Origin: Phytophthora colocasiae
Lineage: Eukaryota > Oomycota > Peronosporomycetes > Peronosporales > Peronosporaceae
Reading direction: 5' to 3'
Assembly (NCBI GenBank): GCA_018806915.1
Contig: JAGKQI010000058.1
Coordinates: 434,001-498,000 of the forward strand
DNA: 64,000 nucleotides
In this document: in pieces, positions 1 to 9,727 of the stretch
Layout: each line of letters begins with the position of its first letter
How positions within the stretch are numbered: the stretch's first letter is position 1
Position numbers and translations under genes: made by a program
Notes under the pieces: model-generated
Database searches by the model: none
Seen by the model: only the letters and a program-made list of their open reading frames with translations
What the model was told of the DNA's origin: nothing

Positions 1-591
1 ATGTCCGTTTACCCAGCACTTGAAGCGCTGTAATGGTCCGCCATGGGGTTTCTTGACTTGAGTTTTCTTGCGTCGACTCTGCTGTTGCCGTACATCTTGT
101 ACACAACCAATTTCTAGTTAATCGGATGCCAGCAAACCGCATACTACTATTGTAGTATTGAGGACGCTATCACATCCGCAATCTAAAGGTTAAAACTCTG
201 CCTAACGTGACGATACCAATTGAATCAGCATTACTATCCGCCTTGTCTTCAGTGTGACGCTGCACGCTGCAACTTCACCATGGATACATCGTCACTGTGC
301 GATGCAGACAATCGGCATCTGGATAAGCTTTCGCCCTGTACGATGCAGACACTCGACCAGCGTAGCACTCTGAAAGGCCCGAACTGTCCATGGTTACACA
401 TGGTGACAGCCTTATGGCCTCCATAGCACGCGACTGGACTTTCTCGGACGTCCGGATCGCTCCATGGCTCACGGTTTGGACCGGGTGTTGATCTCCGCGG
501 TGTAGAGCACCAAGAGAGAGAGACTGGATCATTTGGTGAAAATCGAACTCAGGCGCAACTTGGTTCCTCGCTGAGGAGTTGGCAATTCACA
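1..591. other. Upstream intergenic region, no supported gene
   Basis: No open frame here shows a recognisable domain or convincing codon usage. The window opens with an ATG frame of ten codons ending at base 33, which could be the tail of a gene lying to the left but cannot be judged. Overlapping small frames at 220–532 on both strands look like chance. The last 100 bases are probably the promoter and 5' leader of the PH-domain gene starting at 592. Confidence 0.4.
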
Positions 592-1398
592 ATGGACTGC
601 CCGCCTACCAAGTACTCAATGCAACAGTTCTTCGTGGCCGGGTCTAGGGAGAGCCTGGGACTGCGACGAACGCGCGCGACGTTCATGGATCTGCCGCTCT
701 CGCCGCGTATTATGGAAGAATCGCAGCGCCGTGGCGAGACCTTCTGCTGCGTCCCGTCGACGTCGACCTCCCCGCGTGACGTTCGCCAGTCGCGCGCCTC
801 GTTCCTGTCGTCGGTATCCACCGCTTCATCCTCTCGGATCTCGTCTCCACTGCCACAGGACATCCGTATTCAGGGTTGGATGTACTGGGCCCGTCGAGAG
901 GACAGCGACGCGCTCGAAGCTGAACGGTACACGAAAGTGTACGCCGTGCTGCGCAACGAGTTCCTGTTGCTCTACCGCAACGACCAACGTCCATCCAGAC
1001 AGGTTCGGCCTCAGCCGTTGGTGCAAATCGCGGTGGCAAGCTCTTGGCGCGCTGTGGACGGTGTCCTGCACGTGGAGGACCCGTACGGCGAGGAAATGGA
1101 GCTGCATCTGTACGAACGCCAGGACTACGACACTTGTCGATTGTGGGGCGACGCGCTCGAACAGGCTTCGGAGCTCACCCACTCGCACTTCTCCAACTTT
1201 GACGTCAAGGTTGAAGATTTATCTCGTGGCAGTGTCTACCGCGGCACGCTCCACGACTTCCGGTTGGGGCGTGAAAGCTCTGTCCGGCGCTCGGTAACGC
1301 AGATGAAGAAGTTTAAAAGCTGGAATTCGCTGCGGAAGTTAATCCCGACGCGGCTTTCAAGTCGCATTAAATACTCCCGATCATCGTCCCCGAACTGA
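592..1398 (+). CDS. PH-domain protein with Ser/Arg-rich flanks
   Basis: Single-exon frame of 268 codons. Residues about 1–90 are Ser/Arg-rich and low-complexity. Residues about 92–200 look like a pleckstrin-homology domain: an opening strand IQGWMYWARR, then KVYAVLRNEFLLLYRND, a middle block with VASSWRAVDGVLHVEDPYGEEMELHL, and a closing helix containing RLWGDALEQAS, the position of the conserved PH tryptophan. The basic tail (KKFKSWNSLRKLIPTRLSSRIKYSR) could support membrane or phosphoinositide binding. PH domains usually place proteins at membranes; the ligand and partner are unknown. It ends about 85 bp from the convergent kinesin gene. The PH call rests on pattern, not on a profile search. 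Confidence 0.6.
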   Translation: MDCPPTKYSMQQFFVAGSRESLGLRRTRATFMDLPLSPRIMEESQRRGETFCCVPSTSTSPRDVRQSRASFLSSVSTASSSRISSPLPQDIRIQGWMYWARREDSDALEAERYTKVYAVLRNEFLLLYRNDQRPSRQVRPQPLVQIAVASSWRAVDGVLHVEDPYGEEMELHLYERQDYDTCRLWGDALEQASELTHSHFSNFDVKVEDLSRGSVYRGTLHDFRLGRESSVRRSVTQMKKFKSWNSLRKLIPTRLSSRIKYSRSSSPN

Positions 1399-1483
1399 AA
1401 GGAGTACTCCTATTTATCAAACAACGTCTACCATTCCGTCGGAAGAGTGCATTGGCGTTGACTTGTAAATATATTTTCTTTCT

Positions 1484-2698
1484 TTACATGACTGTGCACT
1501 CACTTTTCCTCGGTTTCTCTATTCGCTTTGGCACAGTTTGAATTCTAGAGTCACCAGCCAGAGCCGGATACGTCGTTATTCGACTCATCGTTGCTGTCGC
1601 CAATGAACCTTCGGCCCGGACGCTGCTTTGGCTACCGTTCAAGTCGAAGTTAACAGCCAAAGCTCGATATTCTTTGGACGACAGTGCATCGGATAGCGAT
1701 TCCTGTCCTTCGAGCGGTGTGATCAATAGAGCAGCGTCTTGCGATGTATCAACTGACATGCCTTCAACTGCCACCTCCTTTGCCATTTCAGTTTGAGGCT
1801 GTCTTTTACTTGCCGTCTTAGGACGCTCACTGGGTTTGACAATAGGGGCAGGAGGCTCGTCGCTAGGTGGGTCTGACTTAGTTCGCACGGGCTCAGAGAC
1901 AGCTACAGCTGCAGACTCCTTCAGAATTTGCTGTTCGAGCTTTTCCTTCAACAATTTGTTGGTTCGTTCCAGACTTTCCAGAGCAACACGCAGGTCTGCA
2001 TTCTGCTTTCGCTCAGATTCCAAATACAGTTGGAGAGCGACAACTTCTTGACTCTTGTGCTCGAGCTCGAGCGTGTTTTCAGCCAACGTCTTCTCTTGCA
2101 CTGTGAGTTGTTCTTGATACTGCTGCAACATGGCGTCCGAGTTTTCCTCCTCCATCGCTTTTCCTTTTCGACGCCTCATCGACTTTTTCTTCAACAGAGT
2201 ATTACGACCAAAGGCATCAGCATTGTAGAACTGGACGGAGCCATCCCCGTCGAATAACTCTGCAGTCGACGACGTGTTTTTAAGATCCACCGCGTGAGAC
2301 GCCACCTTGTTTAAATTACTACTAGGCACAATACCGAAGACGCTGAATTCCAAAGGTGAATTCTGAAAGAATTCTACCAACTCGTGAGTGATAACCTGCT
2401 CCACTACAACTTGAAAGTTGAGTTGAGGGTCTACAGAAGGCGAAGACGTTGGTTCAGACTTGTGTTCGACAGGTTCCTCTCCATTCCACTCGAAACTCAC
2501 ATAGGCATCTTTGCACAGTTTTCCAGGTATTCCACGTAAAGATTCAACGAAAATGTGTAATCGCAAGTTTGAACCGAGGAAGCTGCTGAGTGTGGGGAGA
2601 ACTAACGTCTCGACATTCTCCGGACAAATCTCCACTAGCCGATGTTGACAAGCCTGCCATTCATGAGAAAGAATCGTTGGTGTAATCTCACACTTTAA
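1484..2698 (-). CDS. Kinesin-3 family motor, C-terminal part (separated from the motor by a transposon)
   Basis: This is the 3' part of the kinesin gene whose motor lies at 3993–7540. The frame opens at the transposon edge with no ATG of its own and reads KCEITPTILSHEWQACQHR, then a C2-like block (NLRLHIFVESLRGIPGKLCK, later VVEQVITHELVEFF and LEFSVFG). That block matches the KIF1/kinesin-3 region that follows FHA and coiled coil. A coiled coil follows at about 2170–1900, then a Ser/Pro-rich tail. The protein ends SECTVM, which fits a CaaX prenylation signal. No PH domain is visible, unlike classical KIF1A/UNC-104. If the insertion is fixed, this part is translated only if the transposon is spliced out or an internal start is used. 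Confidence 0.7.
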   Translation of the reverse strand, partial: LKCEITPTILSHEWQACQHRLVEICPENVETLVLPTLSSFLGSNLRLHIFVESLRGIPGKLCKDAYVSFEWNGEEPVEHKSEPTSSPSVDPQLNFQVVVEQVITHELVEFFQNSPLEFSVFGIVPSSNLNKVASHAVDLKNTSSTAELFDGDGSVQFYNADAFGRNTLLKKKSMRRRKGKAMEEENSDAMLQQYQEQLTVQEKTLAENTLELEHKSQEVVALQLYLESERKQNADLRVALESLERTNKLLKEKLEQQILKESAAVAVSEPVRTKSDPPSDEPPAPIVKPSERPKTASKRQPQTEMAKEVAVEGMSVDTSQDAALLITPLEGQESLSDALSSKEYRALAVNFDLNGSQSSVRAEGSLATATMSRITTYPALAGDSRIQTVPKRIEKPRKSECTVM

Positions 2699-2739
2699 CC
2701 CTTCTAACCCGAGCCGTTATTCTGTATTCTACAGAATAA
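2699..2739 (+). repeat. Left terminal inverted repeat of the piggyBac-type element
   Basis: The outer part, CCCTTCTAACCCG, pairs with the inverted right end. It is followed by a palindrome with 10-bp arms and a 3-base loop at 2717–2739. A subterminal palindrome of this kind could be a transposase binding site (inference). Confidence 0.8.
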
Positions 2740-3406
2740 GCAATTATCTTGATTAAAGTATGAACGATAACCTGCGAAAAGTATGCCGTTGGAAGCCCTT
2801 TCGTGCTCGGCGAGGCATATTCTGTACATAAAGTGTACATCATCGGCTATAGCATGCACAATGTATCCAACATCTGCGAAACTGGCGATCTCCTATGGGC
2901 TCCCTGGCGGACAAAACATGTTCAAAACCGCCCACTCGGCAACCCCCGTCAAATTTGAAACGACTCTGTACTGTGCGGCACTCTTGGCGCCAACCAACCA
3001 TCCGCCAAAAGCGCGCGAAGTGCAAAGCGCGCGAAGAGGAAGAATTTGCCCAGTTCTAACTAACGGAGTAGTGAGGAGGAACTGGGCAAATACTTCTCTG
3101 CAGGCTCCAGCAAGACCTACTGCAAAGTACGTGGTGCTAACTAGTAAAGCACCACTTGAGTTATTCTGTAGCATCCCGGCTTACGGCTGTGCTCCTCATT
3201 GTATGTGATCTATCCATACTCTGGGATATCGCAGAGATCACCTGTCAAGTCAAAGTTACTAGTTTCCGGAACGTTTGTCATTTATTTCCAGGTCTTCTAC
3301 ATCTTCTTCTACACTTTCCTCAAGTGGACCACCTCGTTGTCTGCCATAATGTCTTCTTCGTCGGCGTTGGAATCGGAATCGCTGACATCAGCGGTCTCCA
3401 CGAGAT

Positions 3407-3873
3407 TCACGTCATCGATAGCTGTAGAGCCAAACAGTCGCTCCTTTCGGAGCCTCTCCATAAATTGTCGCTACCAAACACGTCCGAGTCGATGGGGCCG
3501 TCGGCTCCGTTTGGTTCATCGGTCTCGCTCTTTGCTTCTTCATCAGCAGCCATGCACTCACTTGAATCGAATTCTGGATCATCCGGAAAAAAGGCATTGG
3601 TCGCGCCGTCTTGCTCCGTATCATCCGGTATAGCTGCTGGTAGTTCACCTGTAGCGCCCACCTCCTCTGTGTCGACAACTGTGGTGGCACAAAAATAAGG
3701 CCACTAACCTTCAAAGAAGTTTATGCCACGTCTGGCTTCGTCGAGACGGCCCTTCACCCCGGCTTCACGTAGCGTTGATTCTAGGTCATCCCTGTCGGCT
3801 TACGAGCCTTCCAGCCTTCCTCGCAGATCTCGCGCCATAGTTGCTTGAACGGCATCTCTGCTGGGCCGTTCAT
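3407..3873 (-). pseudogene. Broken N-terminus of a piggyBac-type transposase
   Basis: From an ATG at 3873 the minus strand reads MNGPAEMPFKQLWREICEEG and goes on with WKARKPTGM. This resembles the N-terminal block (LWR..…GW..+KPTG) that I recall from oomycete piggyBac-derived proteins. An in-frame TAG follows. The related text RYVKPG then VKGRLDEARRGINFFEG continues only after a frameshift. A long acidic stretch (3661–3407, rich in D, E and S) comes next, then nothing recognisable. The stop, the frameshift and the missing DDE core mark it as a relic. The family assignment rests mainly on the TTAA site and termini; the protein match is from memory. Confidence 0.6.
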
Positions 3874-3992
3874 TTTCGAATGACAATGTGAGGTAGCTTC
3901 TGACACGTGAACCGATGGGCTTTCGACAGAATTTTCAAACCTGTTGGGGATTTATATGCGTCTTTCTATCCTCCTTGAATAATACCCGTCTA

Positions 3993-6900
3993 TCATCCCA
4001 TCGCCGATCTGTTAGGAAAGTGGACTGATCCAGACACCATACAATAATCTTCATGCGGAGTTTTGGAGCGCTGATGAGTTTGCTGGATATTAAATCCTGT
4101 ACAATATATTATTCTGTAGGATACAGAATACCGGGTTAGAGGGGTTAAGTTACCATTGGTTCCACCCATGTGATTGAAAATGGACGTCATCTCGGTGATT
4201 TTGGAACCAAAAACGATATTCCTCAGAAACACGAAGCTCTTGCCGATTAATTGAGGCCGTGGAGGATCGTAAAAAGGATCGCAGTCATCCCCATACGTGT
4301 CTTTCCAAGTATCCACATAGGTAGGCAAGCGGTTGTGCTCAATAAAAGTCTGATACATTTCGCGCATCGCGTAGACGTTGGCGTGGAATTGCTCGATATC
4401 CCACATGACACTGCGATACGTACCGGACTCTTGAAAATGGACTTCAACCTTTAACTCTGCTCCAATCCCATTGCTAATAGACAGTTCTTCGTCTTCGAGA
4501 GTCTCCGCTTTTCCCGCTAAAGATGATTTCGTAGGACCAATAGTAATAAGTCGGAGCGTAAATAGTGTTTGTTTCTGAAGTTCCTCTGCAATTGAGTTTG
4601 CCTCATTCACGAGAGGAATAGACTGCAGTAAGAGATCGTCGAACTTTGCTCGTTCAATTCGTTCCCTCTCCTTTTGTGACCCGAGCACTTTGGCTTCTCT
4701 CCTTTGCTTTTCCAGTGACACTTCGAGCTCCTTTTGCCTCTCGACCAGCTCTTGCTGCTTCTTTTCGAACATAATCTCAGCTTTGACGAGCTCTTCTGCC
4801 AGCTTGGACTCTTGTTGCGCTAATTGTTCCGCCAGTTTCTTTTTGTCATTATCGCCTTCTGTCTGCATCTGCGTCTTGATTTCGAGCTCTTTTTCTTTCA
4901 TTTGTTCATTCAACGCTCGAACATGCAGTTCCCACTCCTCTCGTTGCTTTCCAAGTTTCTCTTCAGCCAGTTTCTGCTCGGCTTGCATCATTTCCTCCAT
5001 TTTCTTCATACGCACGTCCATTTCGTGTTTCTCCTTCTCAGCATTTGCCTCAGCTTCCAACGTGGCTTTCGTTTGCTTACTGTTAAGTTCTTTCATCGCA
5101 CACTGCCAATCAAACCGTGATTCATTGGTGAGATCCTCTGCTGACGGAGTTTCAGATCTTCCTGAGGGAATGACAACCCTGAAAACGTTCGAGTTGCCTA
5201 GTATCAACCGATCACAGTGGTGCAACTCCGTCTCCACTCCTTCTTTCAGCGGCTCTGCGTTCACGAACACCTTCGATCCCCGGTAAGCGACTACAGATAG
5301 TGAAGAATGATGTCGCCCGTCTCCTTCCTCCTTTGTTTCATCGATTGATTCTCGCCTTGTAATGATGCAGTGTTCTTTCATGATACCAAGACCACCAACC
5401 ACTATGTTCTGCTCTTCATCTGCATCTATTCGGCCTACCTTATTGGGGCCAACATTGATGAAATAAACCAGCTTTTCGGACATTTGCTGGTCCTCATTCA
5501 GGTTGAGAAGGTGAGGATTCGTCATGGCCTTTTCCTTCAGTTCACTCGCGTTGCTGACAAGACCAAGAACCTTCAGTTGCTCTTCACGTTTTCTAGCAAG
5601 CTCTTCTGTCTCCTTAAGACGTTCATTCCACGTTTTCTGTGCAAGTTTCGAGTTAGCAAAGTGACTTTTAAACCAGTGACAGATAGGTAAACTTCACGCA
5701 CCTCGCTCTCTTGGAGCAACCGCTGGTTCTCTTCAAGTTGCTCTCGTATCGCAGCCAACTCTCGCTCTCGAGCGGTATTTATCTGTGGGGATCCAACACT
5801 TCCAAGTCCGCCATCTCCAGTACTACCACCAACTCCTCTTGACGGTGGCCTTGCATCCATGTTCTCCATCATAGACTTACGTAGCATATCCAGCTCCTCT
5901 TTAAGCTGTCGGATGAGAATCTGGTTAGGATCTTCGTTCACTATCGCCTTATTCTTGATCTGTTTTGCTCTATCGGCGTAGCGGAGAGTACCTAATGTTT
6001 CCTGAGTGAAGTTGTGTGTTAGATTAATTAAAAGTATCAAGAATTTTAAATCATCCTCACCGAATAATTTACGCTGGCAGGGCTCAATGCAGCGATCATA
6101 ATTGTTTTCGAATTTCCACCAAGCGAATCCTTCAGTAAATGAGTCTACACTTCAGGCGTTTAGTCTTAACTATCTACTAACAAAAGGATTTAGACTTACC
6201 AGTTTTGAATTTCGGTAGGGGACTAAAACTTTCTTGCCATTTGCCAGATCTGCTAGCGCAGAAATACAATTTCCCAGCGCTGATAACGACTTCACCATTA
6301 CTGTCAGTTTGTTACAGGACGTATTCATCATATCTGCTCACGTACCTGGTTAATAGCTGCTCCTTCCTTTAAACGAGAACCGGTTGCTCCTGTACTAGCA
6401 GCTCTTTCGCTTCCTGCCAAATCGATGAGATTGATCCGACTTACTTTATCCATCACTTTGCCAGTGCTTGGATTCAGCTCTGACTGTGTAACAATGATTT
6501 GGAATATTGTGTGGGCCCGAGAACTTGTGGCATTCATATTTGTTGATGCAGTAGTTCGTGCTAGGATGCCAGCATTCATCAGCTAACAGAACCAACCAGT
6601 AACGAAATGCCGTTAGTTCCTCGCGTACAGCGGCGGTCGTAACAATTAACGCACTCTGTCGATTTCCAGATACGAAGAAACGGCACTACGAGTGAGACCT
6701 TCAGCATACGGACCTTGGCTGGGATGATCTCGGACTTTCAGATTATCTGACGATGGATTAAACAAATCTTTCCAAATACAGGTTAGTAAAATATATCCCT
6801 ATAAACTTAACAGAATCGATATTCCCAACCTTTTACGCGTTCATTGTAGATCTCCATCATACTGGCTTCGACTTTAAACGTAATTTCAGTTGTGTTTCCT

Positions 6901-7540
6901 TCGATTCGCTCGAAAATCACCTCAGAAGCTTTTGGGATAATCCCTTTGTCACTCCCGTAGCCTACCATCGAGAACGATTTTCCAGCACCTACCAAGTCGT
7001 CCAGTTACCACCCGATTGTGCAACTTTAGCTCGAGGTTTGCTTTACCTGTCTGGCCATACGCGAACAAACTGACGTTGAAGCCATTCCAAGCGTGTTCGA
7101 GCACCTACTCAAGAGAAAAACAGTGTGAAAAGACAAAAAATCACACAAAACTTACGCTCAAACTTACTTTAATACCAATATCTTCCCATACAGTCTGCTG
7201 CGAAGCGTGATCGATATCTGATGGCGGAACAAAACTGTTGTAGCTGTTGAATTATAGTGGAGTCGAATACACAGTCAAGAGCTATTCTGAAAGAGGTCTG
7301 ATGTGTACGGGAAGATACCTGTAATCGAAGGTGAATGGCTTCTCCACGTTTGTTTCTGGGTCGGTAATGATCGTCTGCTGTGTTTCCTTCACCATGCCTT
7401 CATAGTATTGTTAGCCGCAGTAGGAAGAAGAAAATGCGACAGAAATTCTCCAACATACGGATACACGACGTGCTCTCCATCGACTTTTCTCGCTCATTGA
7501 ACGGACGAACACGCACCGCAACTTGCACGTTCTCCGACAT
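3993..7540 (-). CDS. Kinesin-3 family motor, motor–coiled-coil–FHA part (interrupted downstream by a transposon)
   Basis: The start ATG at 7540 opens with [20 protein letters not shown], typical of a kinesin motor. Short exons follow. The P-loop is GQTG joined to AGKSFSM; switch I is SSRAHTIF (about 6510); switch II is LIDLAGSE (about 6415); the motor ends [19 protein letters not shown] (about 5960). A neck and coiled coil with [20 protein letters not shown] and an FHA-like domain ([15 protein letters not shown] to [10 protein letters not shown], about 5480–5170) mark kinesin-3. A long Glu/Lys-rich coiled coil fills 5100–4650. The last conserved part ([20 protein letters not shown]) runs to the TTAA at 4145; the frame then reads about 50 codons into the element and stops at 3993. 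Kinesin-3 motors carry vesicles toward microtubule plus ends. Confidence 0.85.
4103..4144 (-). repeat. Right terminal inverted repeat of the piggyBac-type element
   Basis: Read on the minus strand it begins CCCCTCTAACCCGGTATTCT and matches the left end apart from one substitution and a small length difference near the palindrome. The palindrome is at 4110–4130 with 9-bp arms and a 3-base loop. Confidence 0.8.
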
Positions 7541-8205
7541 GCTGTACACAGAGTTTTAATGAATCCCACGTAGATCTCTTCACTTCCACTCCTTTTGCAT
7601 TCCGATGGTGACTAGGATAGGGTGCCCATAATAAATACGCCAACGTAACGGCGCCGCATTTAAACAAACACTGTTAAAGTAAGCACGTTCAAGTGAGTGC
7701 CAGGCTCATCCAGCATTCTCTACTTTCACGTAGTGCGTAACAATAGTACGTGTAGATCTTCTCGTCTACATCTCTTCAACCAGTGTACGTGTATACATGG
7801 CACGACTGGCGAATTTTTCGTAGACTTTCTACTAGATTGCAATGTATTCTCAAGTGACTAAACATTTATGAGCGCAACCGTAATTAAACAGCTTTTGATA
7901 CGCAAAAACAGAAGCTTGCCTGCAACCAGCATTGACGATCACTTCTTGCTTAAAGAGCTTCAATCACCGGTATCCGGAATATCTGATACCGTATATCATG
8001 GTGTAGCGTACACAACCCACGGTGGCCCTACAATCGTCTTTGGCCGCACCACCAGCACCCCAAAGACACGCACCGAGAGGGTCATCGGATAGTGCTGCAG
8101 TCTGCAGGTGCAAGCAAAGCGACTCGGCATTGACTGCCCGCTCAGAAGTGAAGAGGTCTCGGCGGTGGCAGTGGGTCACTGTTCCTCCCTCTTCTTGACG
8201 TCTCC
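7541..8205. other. Divergent intergenic region between the kinesin and COX10
   Basis: About 665 bp between two divergent start codons. A small plus-strand frame at 7868–8092 has no recognisable content. The 3' part (8100–8205) is probably the COX10 leader. No structural RNA or repeat was seen. Confidence 0.5.
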
Positions 8206-9582
8206 ATGCTTACGCTCGCCTCTGCTCCACGTGCACGCGCGCTACTCGTCGCGACGCACCGGCGTCCTGCCTTTCGCGTGTCGCCCCATGTGATCCGCGT
8301 GCTGTCGACTCGCCCCACTGCCGAAGTGGCTGCGGCGACGACTGCCAAAGCGTCGGCTACTGCTGTCATGGACGCTACCAACGCCCAGGCCGCGTCGACC
8401 TTGACACTGAAGGACCGACTCGAGATCTACAGCCAATTGAGCAAGTCGCGCCTCAGCGCTCTCGTGGTTATGACCACTGGCGCAGGATTCCTCATGGCCG
8501 GTGGACCCATCTCCTGGAGCACTTTCGCTGCCGCCACAGTTGGTACATCACTTGCTGCAGCTTCGGCTAATACCTTCAATCAGTGCTGGGAAGTGGAGCT
8601 GGACGCCAAGATGCAGCGCACACAGCGTCGACCGCTTCCTTCGGGCCGCATCACGCGGTCGCACGCGCTGGCCTTCGGTGCTGCAACGGCTACGGCTAGT
8701 ACAGCCATCTTGGCGGCTGGATGTAGTCCACTTGTGGCCTCGTTGGGTGCCCTCAATATCGGTCTCTACGCTCTTGTGTACACGCCCATGAAGATGAAAA
8801 GCGAATACAACACGTGGGTGGGATCTGTTGTGGGAGCCATCCCACCGATTATGGGCTGGGCCGCTGCCACAGGCACGGTGTTGGCGCCTGAAGCTGCGCT
8901 GCACGCGTACCTCATGTACTGCTGGCAGATGCCTCACTTCTTCGCGTTGAGTTGGCGTTCGCGCAAGGACTATGGCCGCGGTGGCTACAAAATGGTGGCG
9001 TGCAACGATCCAACGGGCTCCCGTAGTGCAGCGTTGGCACTGCGTTACTCGTACTACATGGGCGCGATCCCGATCGTGGCTGCACTTACGGACGCCACGA
9101 GCTACATGTTCGCAGTGGAAGGTACAGTTGTGAACGCTTACACGATCTATCTGGCGCACAAGTTCTACGCGAAACCTAACAACGCTACGGCGCAGAAGGT
9201 CTTCCTGGCGTCGCTTTGGTACCTGCCGGTCATTATGGGCTGCATGGTGCTGCATAGCCAGCAGTGGATGGACGACGAAGAAATTGAAGCTAATAAGGAA
9301 GCGAACGTGTGGCGCGAAGCATTTTTGGGCGAAGTAGAGAACTTCCAGTCTCAAGACCCCTCGGCTCACTTTGACGAGAGCTCCATGTCTGCGTGGCTGG
9401 TCAACAAGGTTCGTGCCGTTCGTCACAGCCTCCGGGATTTCTGCATCCACGAGAGTCTGTGGGGAGTGAAGGACGGCCAGCACAATACCGACGAATCCAA
9501 CGTACTTTGTCCCGTCCACGTGGGCCACCAGGCCAAGGAGACCGTTGCAATCACAGCACAGGCTTCTCGGAAGGACTTGTAA
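8206..9582 (+). CDS. COX10: Protoheme IX farnesyltransferase (heme O synthase), mitochondrial
   Basis: Intron-free frame of 458 codons. COX10 attaches a farnesyl group to heme B to make heme O, the precursor of heme A for cytochrome c oxidase, in the mitochondrial inner membrane. The first 60 residues are rich in Ala, Arg and Ser and lack acidic residues, as expected for mitochondrial import. The UbiA-type core follows: YSQLSKSRLSALVV, the first aspartate-rich motif region NTFNQCWEVELDAKMQRTQR with RPLPSG, a run of hydrophobic helices, and the second motif region near FFALSWRSRKDYGRGGYKM. A hydrophilic tail of about 80 residues (EEIEANKEANVWREAFLGE onward) is longer than in many homologues. 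It is divergent from the kinesin and convergent with NAR1. Confidence 0.95.
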   Translation: MLTLASAPRARALLVATHRRPAFRVSPHVIRVLSTRPTAEVAAATTAKASATAVMDATNAQAASTLTLKDRLEIYSQLSKSRLSALVVMTTGAGFLMAGGPISWSTFAAATVGTSLAAASANTFNQCWEVELDAKMQRTQRRPLPSGRITRSHALAFGAATATASTAILAAGCSPLVASLGALNIGLYALVYTPMKMKSEYNTWVGSVVGAIPPIMGWAAATGTVLAPEAALHAYLMYCWQMPHFFALSWRSRKDYGRGGYKMVACNDPTGSRSAALALRYSYYMGAIPIVAALTDATSYMFAVEGTVVNAYTIYLAHKFYAKPNNATAQKVFLASLWYLPVIMGCMVLHSQQWMDDEEIEANKEANVWREAFLGEVENFQSQDPSAHFDESSMSAWLVNKVRAVRHSLRDFCIHESLWGVKDGQHNTDESNVLCPVHVGHQAKETVAITAQASRKDL

Positions 9583-9727
9583 ACGTGTCCTATCTTGAAG
9601 AACTGTAAGTGTAAAGAGGGAATATAGCGACAGCCATCAGATTGTCGATAACGCCATAAAACATGTGTGCATGAGCGCCCAAGCTCGATTCGATCTAAGC
9701 GTACACAGGCCTTTCTACCTTTAGAGA

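Larger units (their letters stand above)
2699..4144. mobile_element. piggyBac-type DNA transposon, decayed, inserted at TTAA in the kinesin gene
   Basis: The 1,446-bp insert is flanked by TTAA on both sides (2695–2698 and 4145–4148), the target duplication diagnostic of piggyBac. Its ends are inverted: the left end begins CCCTTCTAACCCG and the right end, read inward on the other strand, begins CCCCTCTAACCCG. Each end then carries a short perfect palindrome, TATTCTGTA–TACAGAATA, at 2718–2738 and 4110–4130. The interior holds a broken transposase-like N-terminus on the minus strand and no DDE catalytic region, so the element cannot move on its own. Removing it with one TTAA leaves the kinesin frame continuous. 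Confidence 0.85.

Noticed and set aside
1..33. Ten-codon frame at the window start
   Set aside because: Too short to judge; may be a gene end or chance.
275..532. Small minus-strand gene near the left edge
   Set aside because: No homology that I recognise and overlapped by an equally long frame on the other strand.
4690..5286. Ser/Phe/Cys-rich plus-strand frame of 198 codons
   Set aside because: Antisense shadow of the Glu/Lys-rich kinesin coiled coil.
1484..7540. Two unrelated genes: a kinesin and a separate C2/coiled-coil protein
   Set aside because: The right-hand frame has no ATG at its start, continues the kinesin-3 domain order and joins in frame across the TTAA site.
8548..9528. 326-codon frame antisense to COX10
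   Set aside because: A shadow of a GC-rich coding frame with His/Arg-rich nonsense composition.
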